Part shown: piece by piece, positions 34,866 to 44,800 of the stretch | How positions within the stretch are numbered: the stretch's first letter is position 1 | Layout of the letters: each line of letters opens with the position of its first letter | Assembly: GCF_000737785.1 (NCBI RefSeq) | Contig: NZ_JPRO01000004.1 | Location: forward strand, 1-64,000 | Length of the DNA stretch: 64,000 bases | Direction: 5' to 3' | Source: Chryseobacterium luteum | GTDB taxonomy: Bacteria > Bacteroidota > Bacteroidia > Flavobacteriales > Weeksellaceae | Position numbers and translations under genes: made by a program | The notes under the pieces: generated by a model | The model's input: the letters and a program-made list of their open reading frames with translations, nothing else | Databases searched by the model: none | What the model was told of the DNA's origin: nothing

Positions 34866-37031
34866 ATGACCTTTACAGAAGCTAAACAGGATTTTGACCA
34901 CAAATACGAAAATGTAGTAGAGTTTGACTGCTTCATTCAAGAGCACTTAACTTTTGGAAAAAAAACAAAATTCCAAAAGAAGGATGGAACTAAGAATGAA
35001 CAATATTACAAGTGGCAATTTCTATATTCTATTATCCAATCGGGACTTTATATAAAAGATTATATTGGCACAGAAATACAATTTCCAAAAGGAAATAAAT
35101 CTTCAGCACCACTAAAACTTGACGGAGCCATTTTTGATGACATTTCTTGGTCAGACAAATACAAAGACTATCATGAAAATGGCAACAATGAAAGTTTAGA
35201 ATGGTTACGGGAACATTTAATTGTCTCATTAGAATTCAAAAAAGAAGATAATAAAACTGTAAGTGATGTTTGGGATAAACAGTTAAAAGCCTATCTAAAC
35301 GAAAGTAGAAGATCTTTTTGTTTGGCAGTCCTTTATGATACAGAAAGGCTTTATTTATTCCGTAAACACAATAATAAGTTTTTACGATATAGCGAAGAAT
35401 TTAACACAAAGGGAGAAGCAAGTAAAAGTAAAGAATTGGCTTTGCACATTCCTGATCCTTACATAAATATCCCAAGTTTCGAAGATATTTTAGCATGGAC
35501 AGAAACCAAAGTTGTTGATCGTTCAAAACGAAGTATAAAAGATTTAGATATTATTTCAGGAGTACATTCTACACAAATTAACGATGCTATGAGTAGTATT
35601 TTACGTACTATGGACAAAGTAGGAATGGTTAATCAAAAAGGCTTTGAAATTTTAATTCAAATTCTTTCTTTAAAAATCTTTGATGAAAAAAGAAATGAAA
35701 AAACTTCAAGCCGTTTTTTAGATTTTTATATTAAAGAAGAAGAAAAGAATTTCAAATCTCTTGCCGATAAACCATTACAAAACTTCATAAAGCGTAATAA
35801 TGATCTAAGGGACGAAGCATCAGGAACATATTATAGAATTTTAAAAGATAATCCTTTAAACCCTAAAAACGAAAATCACATAAAAGTACTTATTGAAGTT
35901 GTCTATCAATTTCAAGACTATTCCTTTGTTCGTTCTCATAAAACAGACCTATACCAATTAGTATTTTACAAGTTTGCGACACCCTTTTCAAAAGATGCTA
36001 ATGCACAGTTTGTAACACCATTACCACTAATTGAGTTTTTGGTTAATATTGTAAATCCAAGAAATGGTGAAACGGTAATTGATCCAACAGTTGGTATTGC
36101 TGATTTCCTTTCGGTTTCTTATGTGAACTCAAATAGTAAATTAGACGATAATAATATTTTTGGGATGGACATTGATGAGCAAATGGTAATGCTTGCCACC
36201 TTAAATATGTTATTAAATGGGGATGGAAATGCAAAAATTAAAGCACAAGCAGGTTATGGTTCCTTACTTTCAAAATTTGATCACAAAGGGGAAGTCTTAG
36301 AACTTGTGCCAAGCATGAACCAAAAAGGTAATTGGGATAACAGACCCGACGAAAACAAACTTAAAAAATTCGATGTCGTTTTAACTAATCCACCATTTGG
36401 AGAAGATCGAGCCTTTGTACCAAAAGACGACAAAGATCTTGAAATGATACAATGTTATGAACTCTGGCATTTGTACAGTAACAAAGGGGAAGAACCAGAA
36501 GAGGGCAGAAAGAAAAAAGCTGAAAAACAAGCTAGCAAAATAGATCTAGGCGTTGTATTTCTTGAAAACGCTTACCGAATTTTGAAAGAGAATGGAAGAA
36601 TGGGGATTGTTATATCTAATTCCATTGCAAGTATTGATACTCATAAAATAGCAAGAAAATGGATCATGGACAACATGCGAATTGTTGCAATTTTTGATTT
36701 ACCTGCCAATGTATTTGCTGAAACAGGTGTAAATACCTCAATTATTGTCGCCTATAAACCCAGTGAAAAAGAGCTGAAAAAACTAAAAAAACTAAACTAC
36801 GAAGTATATTTTAAAGGCATTGAAAAAGTCGGGTATGAAGTGAAAACAAGTAAAAGAGTCAAATTTTTCTCACCAAATTATAAAATCAATTACGAAAACT
36901 TTGAGATAGAAATAGACAAAGATGGTAGAGCTTTGCTTGATGAAGAATTTACATATACTATTTCTGATTTCAAGAATTGGTGTTTGAAGCAAGAAAAATC
37001 ATTGCAAGATATTTTTATTAAAGCTAAATAA
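34866..37031 (+). CDS. Fused restriction nuclease / N6-adenine DNA methyltransferase
   Basis: The 721-residue protein combines two parts. Residues 1-215 look like a PD-(D/E)xK nuclease. D86 in KLDGAIFDD and E123-F-K125 in SLEFKKED form the catalytic set, with a conserved Q139 nearby. Residues 240-700 are an HsdM-like N6-adenine methyltransferase with a helical region, AQFVTP, SAM motif VIDPTVGIADFL (about 404-415) and catalytic NPPF (508-511). A separate specificity subunit follows 1 bp later. This RM-fusion plus S layout resembles type IIB/IIG enzymes such as BcgI, and no HsdR helicase is present. It would methylate its own site and cut unmodified DNA. Confidence 0.85.
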   Translation: MTFTEAKQDFDHKYENVVEFDCFIQEHLTFGKKTKFQKKDGTKNEQYYKWQFLYSIIQSGLYIKDYIGTEIQFPKGNKSSAPLKLDGAIFDDISWSDKYKDYHENGNNESLEWLREHLIVSLEFKKEDNKTVSDVWDKQLKAYLNESRRSFCLAVLYDTERLYLFRKHNNKFLRYSEEFNTKGEASKSKELALHIPDPYINIPSFEDILAWTETKVVDRSKRSIKDLDIISGVHSTQINDAMSSILRTMDKVGMVNQKGFEILIQILSLKIFDEKRNEKTSSRFLDFYIKEEEKNFKSLADKPLQNFIKRNNDLRDEASGTYYRILKDNPLNPKNENHIKVLIEVVYQFQDYSFVRSHKTDLYQLVFYKFATPFSKDANAQFVTPLPLIEFLVNIVNPRNGETVIDPTVGIADFLSVSYVNSNSKLDDNNIFGMDIDEQMVMLATLNMLLNGDGNAKIKAQAGYGSLLSKFDHKGEVLELVPSMNQKGNWDNRPDENKLKKFDVVLTNPPFGEDRAFVPKDDKDLEMIQCYELWHLYSNKGEEPEEGRKKKAEKQASKIDLGVVFLENAYRILKENGRMGIVISNSIASIDTHKIARKWIMDNMRIVAIFDLPANVFAETGVNTSIIVAYKPSEKELKKLKKLNYEVYFKGIEKVGYEVKTSKRVKFFSPNYKINYENFEIEIDKDGRALLDEEFTYTISDFKNWCLKQEKSLQDIFIKAK

Positions 37032-37032
37032 T

Positions 37033-38547
37033 ATGAGCAACAAGTATTTAAAGGTACCTAATTCTATTTCTTATAATTCCATCGTTGAAAAAGAATATAC
37101 CTTATCTTCATCTCAATATATGGATTTGATAATGCCTAACAAAAATTTTCTTTTTGTTAGAAATTTCTTGACAAGAGATCTACAAAGAAAAGATTTAGGT
37201 GTAGAAGTTGGTTCCTTGAACTATATTGGGCAATCAACGCATTATTTTGTAAGAACAAAAGCACTACAAGCTCATTCATTTTTACCAGAAATAACAATCG
37301 AAACAGCCCTCCCAATAATGCCAAATTCATTTGTTAATATGAATCTAAAACAAGGCGATTTATTAATTTCAAAAGATAGTAATATTGGTGAGGTTGTAAT
37401 TTTAGATAAAGACTATCCAAACTTTATGCTTTCAGGGGCAATTTATAGATTACCCGTAATTGAAAAAAAATATTATTTACTAGCATTTATAAAACACCAT
37501 ATTTTTAGAGAACAACTAGACTTCATGGTTCCTAAGGGATCAACCATCCGCCACGCAAAAACACTCTTTCTGGATTGTAAAATTCCAATGCCTAATCATG
37601 ATCCAGAAAATACAATTAAATTTGTAGAAACACTAACAAAAGCAATTATAGTTAAAGAAAATCTTATAAAACAACGTCATAAAACAATTTTATCTTTGAT
37701 TGAGAATGAAATAACAAATAATCAAAGATCAGATATCTTCACGTTTGAACTACCGAAATTGAAAGAAATTAGTGAAATTGGAAGATTGGACACAAATTTA
37801 TATGGTAAATATTTTAAAAAAGAAATTTTCAAAATACAGAATTACATTGGTGGTTTCAAATCATTTCAAGACCTTGGTTTCAAACTAATTAGAGGCAATA
37901 ATTTAGCCGTATCTGTAATTGGATCAAGTGTATATTCAGATATCGACTATAAAAATTTCTATAAATTATTTCTGCCTAAGAACATTAGTAAATATGGTAC
38001 AAATATCAGAAGTGAATACTTAGGAAATCCTAATAAACTAATAACTTTAAAAAAAGGGGATATAATTTTTGGTGCTGAGGGTTTTGAAAAGGGGCGCTCA
38101 ATGGTAATTTTCGATGATTCACAAAGGAATATTACAAATTTTCATGGAATGACCATTAGACAAAGTACTAATAATTTAAATCTTACAATTTATTTTAAAT
38201 GTTTGTTAGATTACCTACGAGATAAAGGGCTAATAGATTTGTACGCAACAGGAGGTAATGGAGGGAGTTTATCACAATCTTATTGGAGCACAATTCCTTT
38301 TCCCATGTTTGATGAAAATAAACAAAAAGAGATTGTCTCTCTCTATCATAATCCCACTAACTCTTATATGTCTGACAACATCACATTAGATAATTTTATC
38401 GAAAAAGACGATATTTTTAATAAAAATGCGGGCATATGCGAATTAGATAAAACAGCAAAACAATTAAAACAATTATTAAATCAAACTATTGACAATATTA
38501 CTAATGACATTGAAACTGAAATCAATTTTAATATACTAATGAGTTAA
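37033..38547 (+). CDS. Restriction-modification DNA specificity (S) subunit
   Basis: The 504-residue protein consists of two half-repeats, each a target-recognition domain plus a helical spacer. The first is about residues 1-235 (with QGDLLISKDSNIGEVVIL) and the second about 245-500 (with LKKGDIIFGAEGFEKGRSMVIFDD and ATGGNGGSLSQSYWSTIPFPMF). The GDxLx...G and IPxP-type ends are typical of HsdS domains. It determines the two-part recognition sequence for the fused enzyme encoded 1 bp upstream. No phase-variation tract or inverted duplicate is visible. Confidence 0.82.
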   Translation: MSNKYLKVPNSISYNSIVEKEYTLSSSQYMDLIMPNKNFLFVRNFLTRDLQRKDLGVEVGSLNYIGQSTHYFVRTKALQAHSFLPEITIETALPIMPNSFVNMNLKQGDLLISKDSNIGEVVILDKDYPNFMLSGAIYRLPVIEKKYYLLAFIKHHIFREQLDFMVPKGSTIRHAKTLFLDCKIPMPNHDPENTIKFVETLTKAIIVKENLIKQRHKTILSLIENEITNNQRSDIFTFELPKLKEISEIGRLDTNLYGKYFKKEIFKIQNYIGGFKSFQDLGFKLIRGNNLAVSVIGSSVYSDIDYKNFYKLFLPKNISKYGTNIRSEYLGNPNKLITLKKGDIIFGAEGFEKGRSMVIFDDSQRNITNFHGMTIRQSTNNLNLTIYFKCLLDYLRDKGLIDLYATGGNGGSLSQSYWSTIPFPMFDENKQKEIVSLYHNPTNSYMSDNITLDNFIEKDDIFNKNAGICELDKTAKQLKQLLNQTIDNITNDIETEINFNILMS

Positions 38548-38619
38548 TAATTACTAGGCACAAAATTTGTAGTTTTGTGCAAATATTTCAACGAAAAAAT
38601 AAAAGTGTAATAACGTTTG

Positions 38620-38780
38620 TCTTTTGTTCTGTGAATCGGCAAAATTTATAAGAACCACAAAATACAAACAGTTTAACACACTTGTCATATCTATGGCAAG
38701 TGGTTATCCTGTTTTTATGTGGTACAGGCTTTGCCGAGCCTTCAGAACAGAAAGCATGTGAGAACCCACTTGCTTTTTTT
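38620..38780 (+). ncRNA. Candidate structured small RNA
   Basis: Five helices are strictly nested: GTTCTG/CAGAAC (38626-31/38743-48), TCGGCAAA/TTTGCCGA (38636-43/38730-37), CCACA/TGTGG (38655-59/38718-22), AACAG/CTGTT (38667-71/38709-13) and CACTTG/CAAGTG (38679-84/38697-702). They form a rod with internal bulges and a 12-nt loop. A separate hairpin and T-run follows immediately, as expected at an RNA 3' end. No open frame covers it. The overall shape recalls 6S RNA, but I cannot confirm a family, and an old palindromic insertion is possible. Confidence 0.5.
38751..38780 (+). terminator. Terminator of the candidate small RNA
   Basis: AAAGCATGTG (38751-38760) pairs with CACTTGCTTT (38767-38776) with one T-T mismatch, followed by T residues to 38780. 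Confidence 0.75.
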
Positions 38781-38812
38781 GTTGCCCAAAATCAAACAAA
38801 ATTTATAAAAAT

Positions 38813-39022
38813 ATGAGCAACACAAATGACAGCGGATGCCTGCCCGTATTCGCATTTATCCTTTACTTAATCGTAATTATTGGTTCAGGGGTTCTCTCAT
38901 GGAACTGGACAGAACCAGAATCTTTTGTCGGAGCAATTGGATTTTTGATTGTCTGGGGAGTCCTCACCTCCATCGGACATTTTATTCTCATTGGAATTAT
39001 TGCATTAATATCTGAAAAATAA
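38813..39022 (+). CDS. Small two-helix membrane protein
   Basis: The 69-residue protein has two hydrophobic helices (about residues 9-28 and 40-65) joined by WNWTEPESFVGAIG. It starts a run of four short genes spaced 0-11 bp apart. No family recognised. The context (between restriction genes and the toxin operon) gives no clear role. Confidence 0.55.
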   Translation: MSNTNDSGCLPVFAFILYLIVIIGSGVLSWNWTEPESFVGAIGFLIVWGVLTSIGHFILIGIIALISEK

Positions 39023-39028
39023 TTCATT

Positions 39029-39487
39029 ATGAAAAATATTTACTTATTAATAGCTTTTTCCGTAGTAGTTAGCTGTAAAAAACGAGATACTTTGGATGAT
39101 GTTTATATGAATACTGATTCCATTAGCACCGACACCACCTATCAGGCTTCTACAACCATTTTCAACGATTCAGCAAACAGTATTCAGGACACCGCATCAA
39201 TTGAGTCAATAAAGCCCAAATACGCAATTATATGGGCGATAATAGCTCCCAATAGCGACTCTGTACTTACTAAAGAGAATATGTCTCGTTACCAAAGTAT
39301 CGGAAGCGATGTTATTGAAATGATGGATATAAGCGAAGATGCTAAGTACAAAAAAATGGACGAGTTTGAAAAAACGCTGTATCATGACCGTGCTATTCCA
39401 GCAGGTATGAATATCAGAAAAAGGAAAATCCTTGTGTTTGACACTTACGCAGAAACTTCAAAACAAAGAGAAGAATTTATCAAATAA
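39029..39487 (+). CDS. Hypothetical lipoprotein
   Basis: The 152-residue protein has a signal with lipobox SVVVSC (cysteine at residue 16) followed by KKRD. The body has Ser/Thr/Asp-rich linkers and a helix with RYQSIGSDVIEMMDISEDAKYKKMDEFEKTLYHD. Lipid-anchored in the envelope by prediction. Unknown function. It is 6 bp downstream of the small membrane protein gene. Confidence 0.6.
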   Translation: MKNIYLLIAFSVVVSCKKRDTLDDVYMNTDSISTDTTYQASTTIFNDSANSIQDTASIESIKPKYAIIWAIIAPNSDSVLTKENMSRYQSIGSDVIEMMDISEDAKYKKMDEFEKTLYHDRAIPAGMNIRKRKILVFDTYAETSKQREEFIK

Positions 39488-39498
39488 AATATATCATT

Positions 39499-39864
39499 AT
39501 GAAAAAATTAATTTTTACACTAGCGTTGGTACTACCAACACTTTATTTTGCACAAACAGCTCAAAAAGAAATTCCAGAATCCTGCAATATTGAAACAGGA
39601 TTTAAAGAGCCAAAAGGACAGTATAAAAACCAAAGAGCCCTCAAAAGAGTTGGTGCAAGTGTTGATGATTTAAAAACACATATTTCTGTTGACAGAGGTG
39701 TTGATGCTAAGTCAATTACACTGCTTCAAATATCTGAACAATTAGGCAACGGAATTTACATTGTATGTGCTAATGGGGTAAAATATAAATACCGTCGAAG
39801 TGGTTCCGTTTTCTATAGGGATGGCGTTGAGAATCCATTTGAACAATTAAACTCTGGGAAATAA
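39499..39864 (+). CDS. Hypothetical exported protein
   Basis: The 121-residue protein has a signal peptide cleaved near YFAQ (residue 19), then a short basic domain. It includes KNQRALKRVGASVDDLKTHISVDRGVDAKSITLLQISEQLGNGIYIVCANGVKYKYRRSGSVFYRDGVENP, a compact alpha/beta region with one cysteine. No family recognised. Its stop abuts the start of the next gene. Confidence 0.6.
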   Translation: MKKLIFTLALVLPTLYFAQTAQKEIPESCNIETGFKEPKGQYKNQRALKRVGASVDDLKTHISVDRGVDAKSITLLQISEQLGNGIYIVCANGVKYKYRRSGSVFYRDGVENPFEQLNSGK

Positions 39865-40065
39865 ATGCATTTTCTAACTTCAACCCTTAGTTTAAGATGC
39901 TATACACTACCATATAAAGAATATAGCACTTGGGAAAATATAGAGTTTTACTTAATGCTAATCTCACTTGCTATTCTTTATGTTGGTTGTACTTATTACC
40001 TTCTGTATGCTTTAAAACTTATTACGGATAGACTGAAAAAGTATTTTAACAACGAAAAATGCTAA
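39865..40065 (+). CDS. Small single-helix protein
   Basis: The 66-residue protein has one clear membrane helix (about residues 30-52, FYLMLISLAILYVGCTYYLLY). Its ATG directly follows the TAA of the preceding gene, so translation may be coupled. No ribosome-binding site of its own is evident. Function unknown; weak support as a gene. Confidence 0.4.
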   Translation: MHFLTSTLSLRCYTLPYKEYSTWENIEFYLMLISLAILYVGCTYYLLYALKLITDRLKKYFNNEKC

Positions 40066-40072
40066 ATAACTC

Positions 40073-40100
40073 AAAACCTGTTTATAACACGACAGGTTTT
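40073..40100 (+). terminator. Terminator after the small-gene run
   Basis: The 9-bp stem AAAACCTGT / ACAGGTTTT with a 10-nt loop separates the small genes from the toxin operon. Confidence 0.6.
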
Positions 40101-40197
40101 GTCGCTTTGCTGAAATATCTTTGTGTTATAACAACTTAAAAACTAATAAAAAGACCTCTAGGTGATAAAAAATTATATTAAATCACATTAACATGAC

Positions 40198-40226
40198 TTG
40201 AATGCGTTAAAAAAACGTTAAATTTG
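40198..40226 (+). promoter_or_regulatory. Promoter of the T9SS/RHS toxin operon
   Basis: TTG (40198-40200) and TAAATTTG (40219-40226) are 18 bp apart, a good Bacteroidota promoter, 31 bp upstream of the first gene. A second exact -7 box, TATCTTTG, lies at 40116-40123. Confidence 0.65.
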
Positions 40227-40257
40227 CAAAATTTTAAAAACTAACATACACAAATAG

Positions 40258-41802
40258 ATGAGAAAACTCTACATGAGTGCATTTACGATGTGCACAATTT
40301 TTGGTCTGTCGGCTCAGGAGGTTGTTTGGCAAAAAGATATCAAATCCAGTACTCAGGATTTTTTAAGCCAAATCACTACAACAATAGATCAACAGTATTT
40401 GATCACGGGAAGCTCGATTCAGAGCAATAAACTTCAAAAAGAAGGAAGTAAACAAAACAATGGCTATGATTTCCATTTGGTTAAATTAAATCAACAAGGC
40501 CAAGAGGTTTGGGAAAAGTATTTCTCAGGAAATAATCATGATTACCTGTCAGCCTCAGTATCTACTCAGGATGGAGGATTTTTGCTTTCAGGCACCTCAT
40601 ATTCAGCGAAAGGGCTGGATAAAAAAGAAGAATCCAAAGGTGGGTCTGACATCTGGCTAATTAGGCTCAACGAATTTGGAGACGAACTTTGGCAAAAAAC
40701 TTTAGGATCAGCATCCGATGAAGAAGCAAGATCAGTTATTCAGACAACAGATCTTGGATTTTTTGTAGCAGGTAATGTTCAGAATTCAGCTAAAGGTTAT
40801 GGTTCAAAAGATGTTTTGATTATAAAACTCGATAAGGATGGAAAAGAAATTTCTCAGTTAATCTTAGGCGGAAAAGGATTAGATGAAGTAGAGAAAATGA
40901 TTCCCACTAGAGACGGTGGTGCATTGTTAGGGATCTATTCCAGAAGCAACTTGAGAGGTTCAAAGAAAACGGAAAATTATGGTGAAGGAGATTTTTGGGT
41001 TATCAAATTGGATAAATCTGGAAAAGTAGAATGGGAAAAGGATTTTGGAGGAAAAGCAGATGATCATTTGAAAACGTTAGCTTTGACTTCAACTGGCTAT
41101 ATTATCGGTGGGGAATCCAGATCGGAAAGATCAGGAAATAAAACTGTAGGTATTGAAGAAGGAACAGACCTTTGGTTAATCTCGCTTAATGAAAGAGGAG
41201 AAGAAATCTGGCAGAAGTCTTACAATTTCAAAAACCGTGATATTTTGATGGGAATGAGTGTCATTCATTCAGCAGATGACAAATCTTCAAAAGGAATTCT
41301 TTTAGGTGGCTACACGCAGGCAGAAGGAAGGCTAGAAACTGACGATGAGACCTTCTGGGTGTTTTATTTAAATGCAGATGGAAATGAGCAGTGGCGCAAA
41401 CATGTTAAAGGAGAATCCAGAAAAAGAGAAGAACGGCTTTCTGATATTAAACTAAACAGAGATGGCTCTATTATTCTGGCAGGAACCAGCGCAGAAGAGC
41501 TGGGAAAAGAAAACTGGAAGATCGTAAAGCTTGGGGATAAGCAGCTTGACCAGTTGATCGAAAAGCAGGATATTAAGATTTATCCAAACCCAGTATCAGA
41601 GTATGCTTATGTAGAAATTGGCTTTGACTTCAAAGAGGCTGATATTATTCTTTATGATATGGGAGGAAGACAGCTTCAGACTGTAAAAACCAAGAATAAA
41701 GTAACCAAGATCAACACACAAAACTTAATTCAAGGAGCTTATCTGGTGACCATAAAAACAGATACCAATAAAACAGCAAATGCTAAATTGATTAAAAAAT
41801 GA
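40258..41802 (+). CDS. T9SS-sorted beta-propeller protein of the RHS operon
   Basis: The 514-residue protein has a signal peptide (cleavage near LSAQ, residue 20). Repeated blades of the form DxWLI(R/K)LNxxGxExWQKxxGG span residues about 25-420. A type A T9SS sorting domain starts at IYPNPVSEYAYVEIG (about 440) and ends QGAYLVTIKTDTNKTANAKLIKK. It should pass the outer membrane through the type IX system. Its stop overlaps the start of the 1077-residue gene by 4 nt, so the two are translationally coupled. It may help display or release the RHS toxin. Confidence 0.82.
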   Translation: MRKLYMSAFTMCTIFGLSAQEVVWQKDIKSSTQDFLSQITTTIDQQYLITGSSIQSNKLQKEGSKQNNGYDFHLVKLNQQGQEVWEKYFSGNNHDYLSASVSTQDGGFLLSGTSYSAKGLDKKEESKGGSDIWLIRLNEFGDELWQKTLGSASDEEARSVIQTTDLGFFVAGNVQNSAKGYGSKDVLIIKLDKDGKEISQLILGGKGLDEVEKMIPTRDGGALLGIYSRSNLRGSKKTENYGEGDFWVIKLDKSGKVEWEKDFGGKADDHLKTLALTSTGYIIGGESRSERSGNKTVGIEEGTDLWLISLNERGEEIWQKSYNFKNRDILMGMSVIHSADDKSSKGILLGGYTQAEGRLETDDETFWVFYLNADGNEQWRKHVKGESRKREERLSDIKLNRDGSIILAGTSAEELGKENWKIVKLGDKQLDQLIEKQDIKIYPNPVSEYAYVEIGFDFKEADIILYDMGGRQLQTVKTKNKVTKINTQNLIQGAYLVTIKTDTNKTANAKLIKK

Positions 41803-44800
41803 TGAATAAAAAAATAGTTCTGGGTCTATTATTATCAATCTCGCTTAACACATTTATTTTGGCACAAGCGGATTTAATACCAGTAGCAAAATGGAGTGAA
41901 AACAATGATGCTTCTGTAAGTAAGTATGGAAATGATTTAATTAGTGTAGATCATTATCGAGGACAACCCAATATAAATATACCGTTGTTTAGTGTTGAAG
42001 AGGGAGGGTTAACATTAGATATTTCATTAAAATATAAATCTCAAGGTGTTAAAGTTAATAAACCCTCAAATTGGGCAGGACATGACTGGATGCTAGAAGT
42101 TGGTAGCATTAATCGAACTGTTAAGGGAATGCAATTTGATGAATTAGACTTTAACAATGCTGAAGGTATTGCTCCAAATAGCCATGATGGCAATTGTTAT
42201 CCTTTACCAAGTGGAACAGTTGGAATGGGAGATTTCCAATATGGCGGATTAGCAAAGGGCTTTATGCTCACACATCCTAAAATTAACTCAATCGATAATA
42301 GCTGGCGTGGTTTAGACAACCTTGTAAATCTGATGGCAGAAACATCCCCGAAAGACGGAGGTTACAGAGCTGATTATGAACCAGATATTTTTAATTTTAG
42401 TTTTTTTGGCCATACTGGATTTTTCTTTATTGGAACCGATGGAAAGTGGAAAGTTTCATCAAAAAGTAATTTAAAAATACTTTTTGATAAAGAACAAGAT
42501 ATGTTTTATGGCTTAAATGGATTTAAAGATATTTGGGGAACATATCCAGCAACATGCAGAATAAAAACTATTGGTAGATTTACTATTATTGACGATAAAG
42601 GCTATAAATATGTTTTTGGAGACAATAATGTGAGAAATATTGAAATGAATTTGCGGGATTTTTATCATGGAGCTGATTCGCTTCCTGTATATGCAAATTC
42701 TTGGAGTATTGTAAGGGTGTATGATTCCAATAATATTGTTTTATATGATTTTGAACATATTAATGGAGAACACTATTCTAACTATTTGTATAGTAACAGT
42801 AAACAATATATCGTAGTCCCTAGAGAATCAACAGATGGAAATAACCCTTTAACCACCACATCAGTTCACCCTAATAATACCACTAATAGTACAGCGCATT
42901 ATAGTAGTTTTTATAAGGCCTCTGGGATTTTATATATTCCAACATATCCAAGCGTAATTAGAACAAAATCAGGAAATAAGATTGATTTCTCATCAATAAT
43001 TGAAGATAATTTAAATTATTTTAGTACTTCAGGAAACACTTTACTTGAGAATGACCCTTCGTACTATAATAATATATTAACACCGCCATATACATGGGGT
43101 AGTAATTCGCCAACTCTTGGGATTGGTGACAATACATCATCTTTTAATAAATTTAAAAAGAGAAAGTTAACGGCAATAAAATTGACCTCTGCAACTGGAG
43201 CTATTATCAATGATATTAAGCTCACTCATGCTATTGCAACGCAAAGGATTTTCCTCCATAGTATTAAGAATAATGAAAAAACATATGTCTTTAATTATGA
43301 TAATGTAAATTCACTCCCACCGCTTTTAAGTAATAAAACCGACATGTGGGGCTATAATAATAACATTCCCTATAAGATACATGTAGATTTTGGGAGTACA
43401 AAAACTTATTGGAATAATTTTGAAAATAACAAATTCGGGGAATTACAAGTTAATACTCCATATTTATATTATGGAACTCTTAAAGAAATATATTGGCCAA
43501 CTGGGGGAAAAACTGTTCTTGACTGGGAGTCCAATAGCTTCACGACAAGAGTTTACCCCAAAAACGGTAACTTAGTTTCTGCAAATTTACCTGGCGGAGG
43601 TGCCAGAATTAAGAAAATAACTTCTGATAATTCTACAAGAGAGTTTTTTTATACAAACTCTTTTAATGAAATGGATTATAACATATCAAGTGGTATTTTG
43701 GTTAATGAACCGATTTTCTATGATAATTCAAATAAAGCTCTAGAAATATTAGGTTTCCATAATAATTCTAATGCAAACCCCTCTTTTCCCAACAATACAT
43801 ATACAGGGAGTATAATGGGGATTAATCCGAAATCGATATTTGAGCCTTCAGATGTAGTATATTCATCAGTTTTCGAGAAAAGTAATGATGGTTATACCCA
43901 TTATAATTTTTCAACTCATTTTGATGTTCCTGAGAATTATTATCCTGGAATAATACCTAGTAATAACACACTAGGATTAACCAGAAATGATTTATCTAAT
44001 CAAAGAGGTTTATTATTAAGAAAAGATTTTTATGACAATAGTCAAAAAATTATTAAGAGAATAGATTTCAAATACAAAAAAACATCAAATTTGCTTGGTA
44101 GAGGTGTCTCTTATGATTTGTTTTCTACAAGCACTTATGTTAATTGTTATTTTTGCATCACTAATGCATCCCCTTATGAGATTGATTATTCAGATAATGT
44201 TTTGAGTGAAATTTTTACTACAGAATTTTTTCAGAATGGAAGAAACTTACAATATTTGACAAAGTATTACTACCAAAGTCCTATAGATCCTAGCTACACC
44301 CTTGTTGATAAAATAGAAGAGTATCCTAATAAATTTGACCTTTCTAAGTTTAAGACTGTTAAATTTCAGTATCCATCAGATATGGGTACTTCAAGCCAGC
44401 TTTTTTCTGATATGATTGCTAGAAATATGATAGGAATTCCTTTATCAACTACAAAATATAATGAAGCTCAGCAGCCAATTTCCAGAACAGAAACTATTTT
44501 TGCCAAAAACTCTACAACGAATAATTTTATACTGCCAGTTTCATCCCGAATTATAAAAACAGGTTTAAATGATTACGGGAATGACACCAGCGTTGATACA
44601 AAAATGACTTATGATTTATATGATGGTCAGGGACGTGTTTTGCAATATACTGATGCTTTAGGAATTCCGACAACCATTATTTATGGTTACAATAAATCTC
44701 AGCCAATTGCAAAAATTGTAGGTGCTACCTATAATTATGTAAATGCAAATACCAACATTGGATATTTGCAGGATGCCTCAGATGTGGATGTGGATGCTGC

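Noticed and set aside
38620..38750. Retron msr-msd or group II intron explanation for the structured RNA
   Set aside because: No reverse transcriptase is encoded anywhere in the window.
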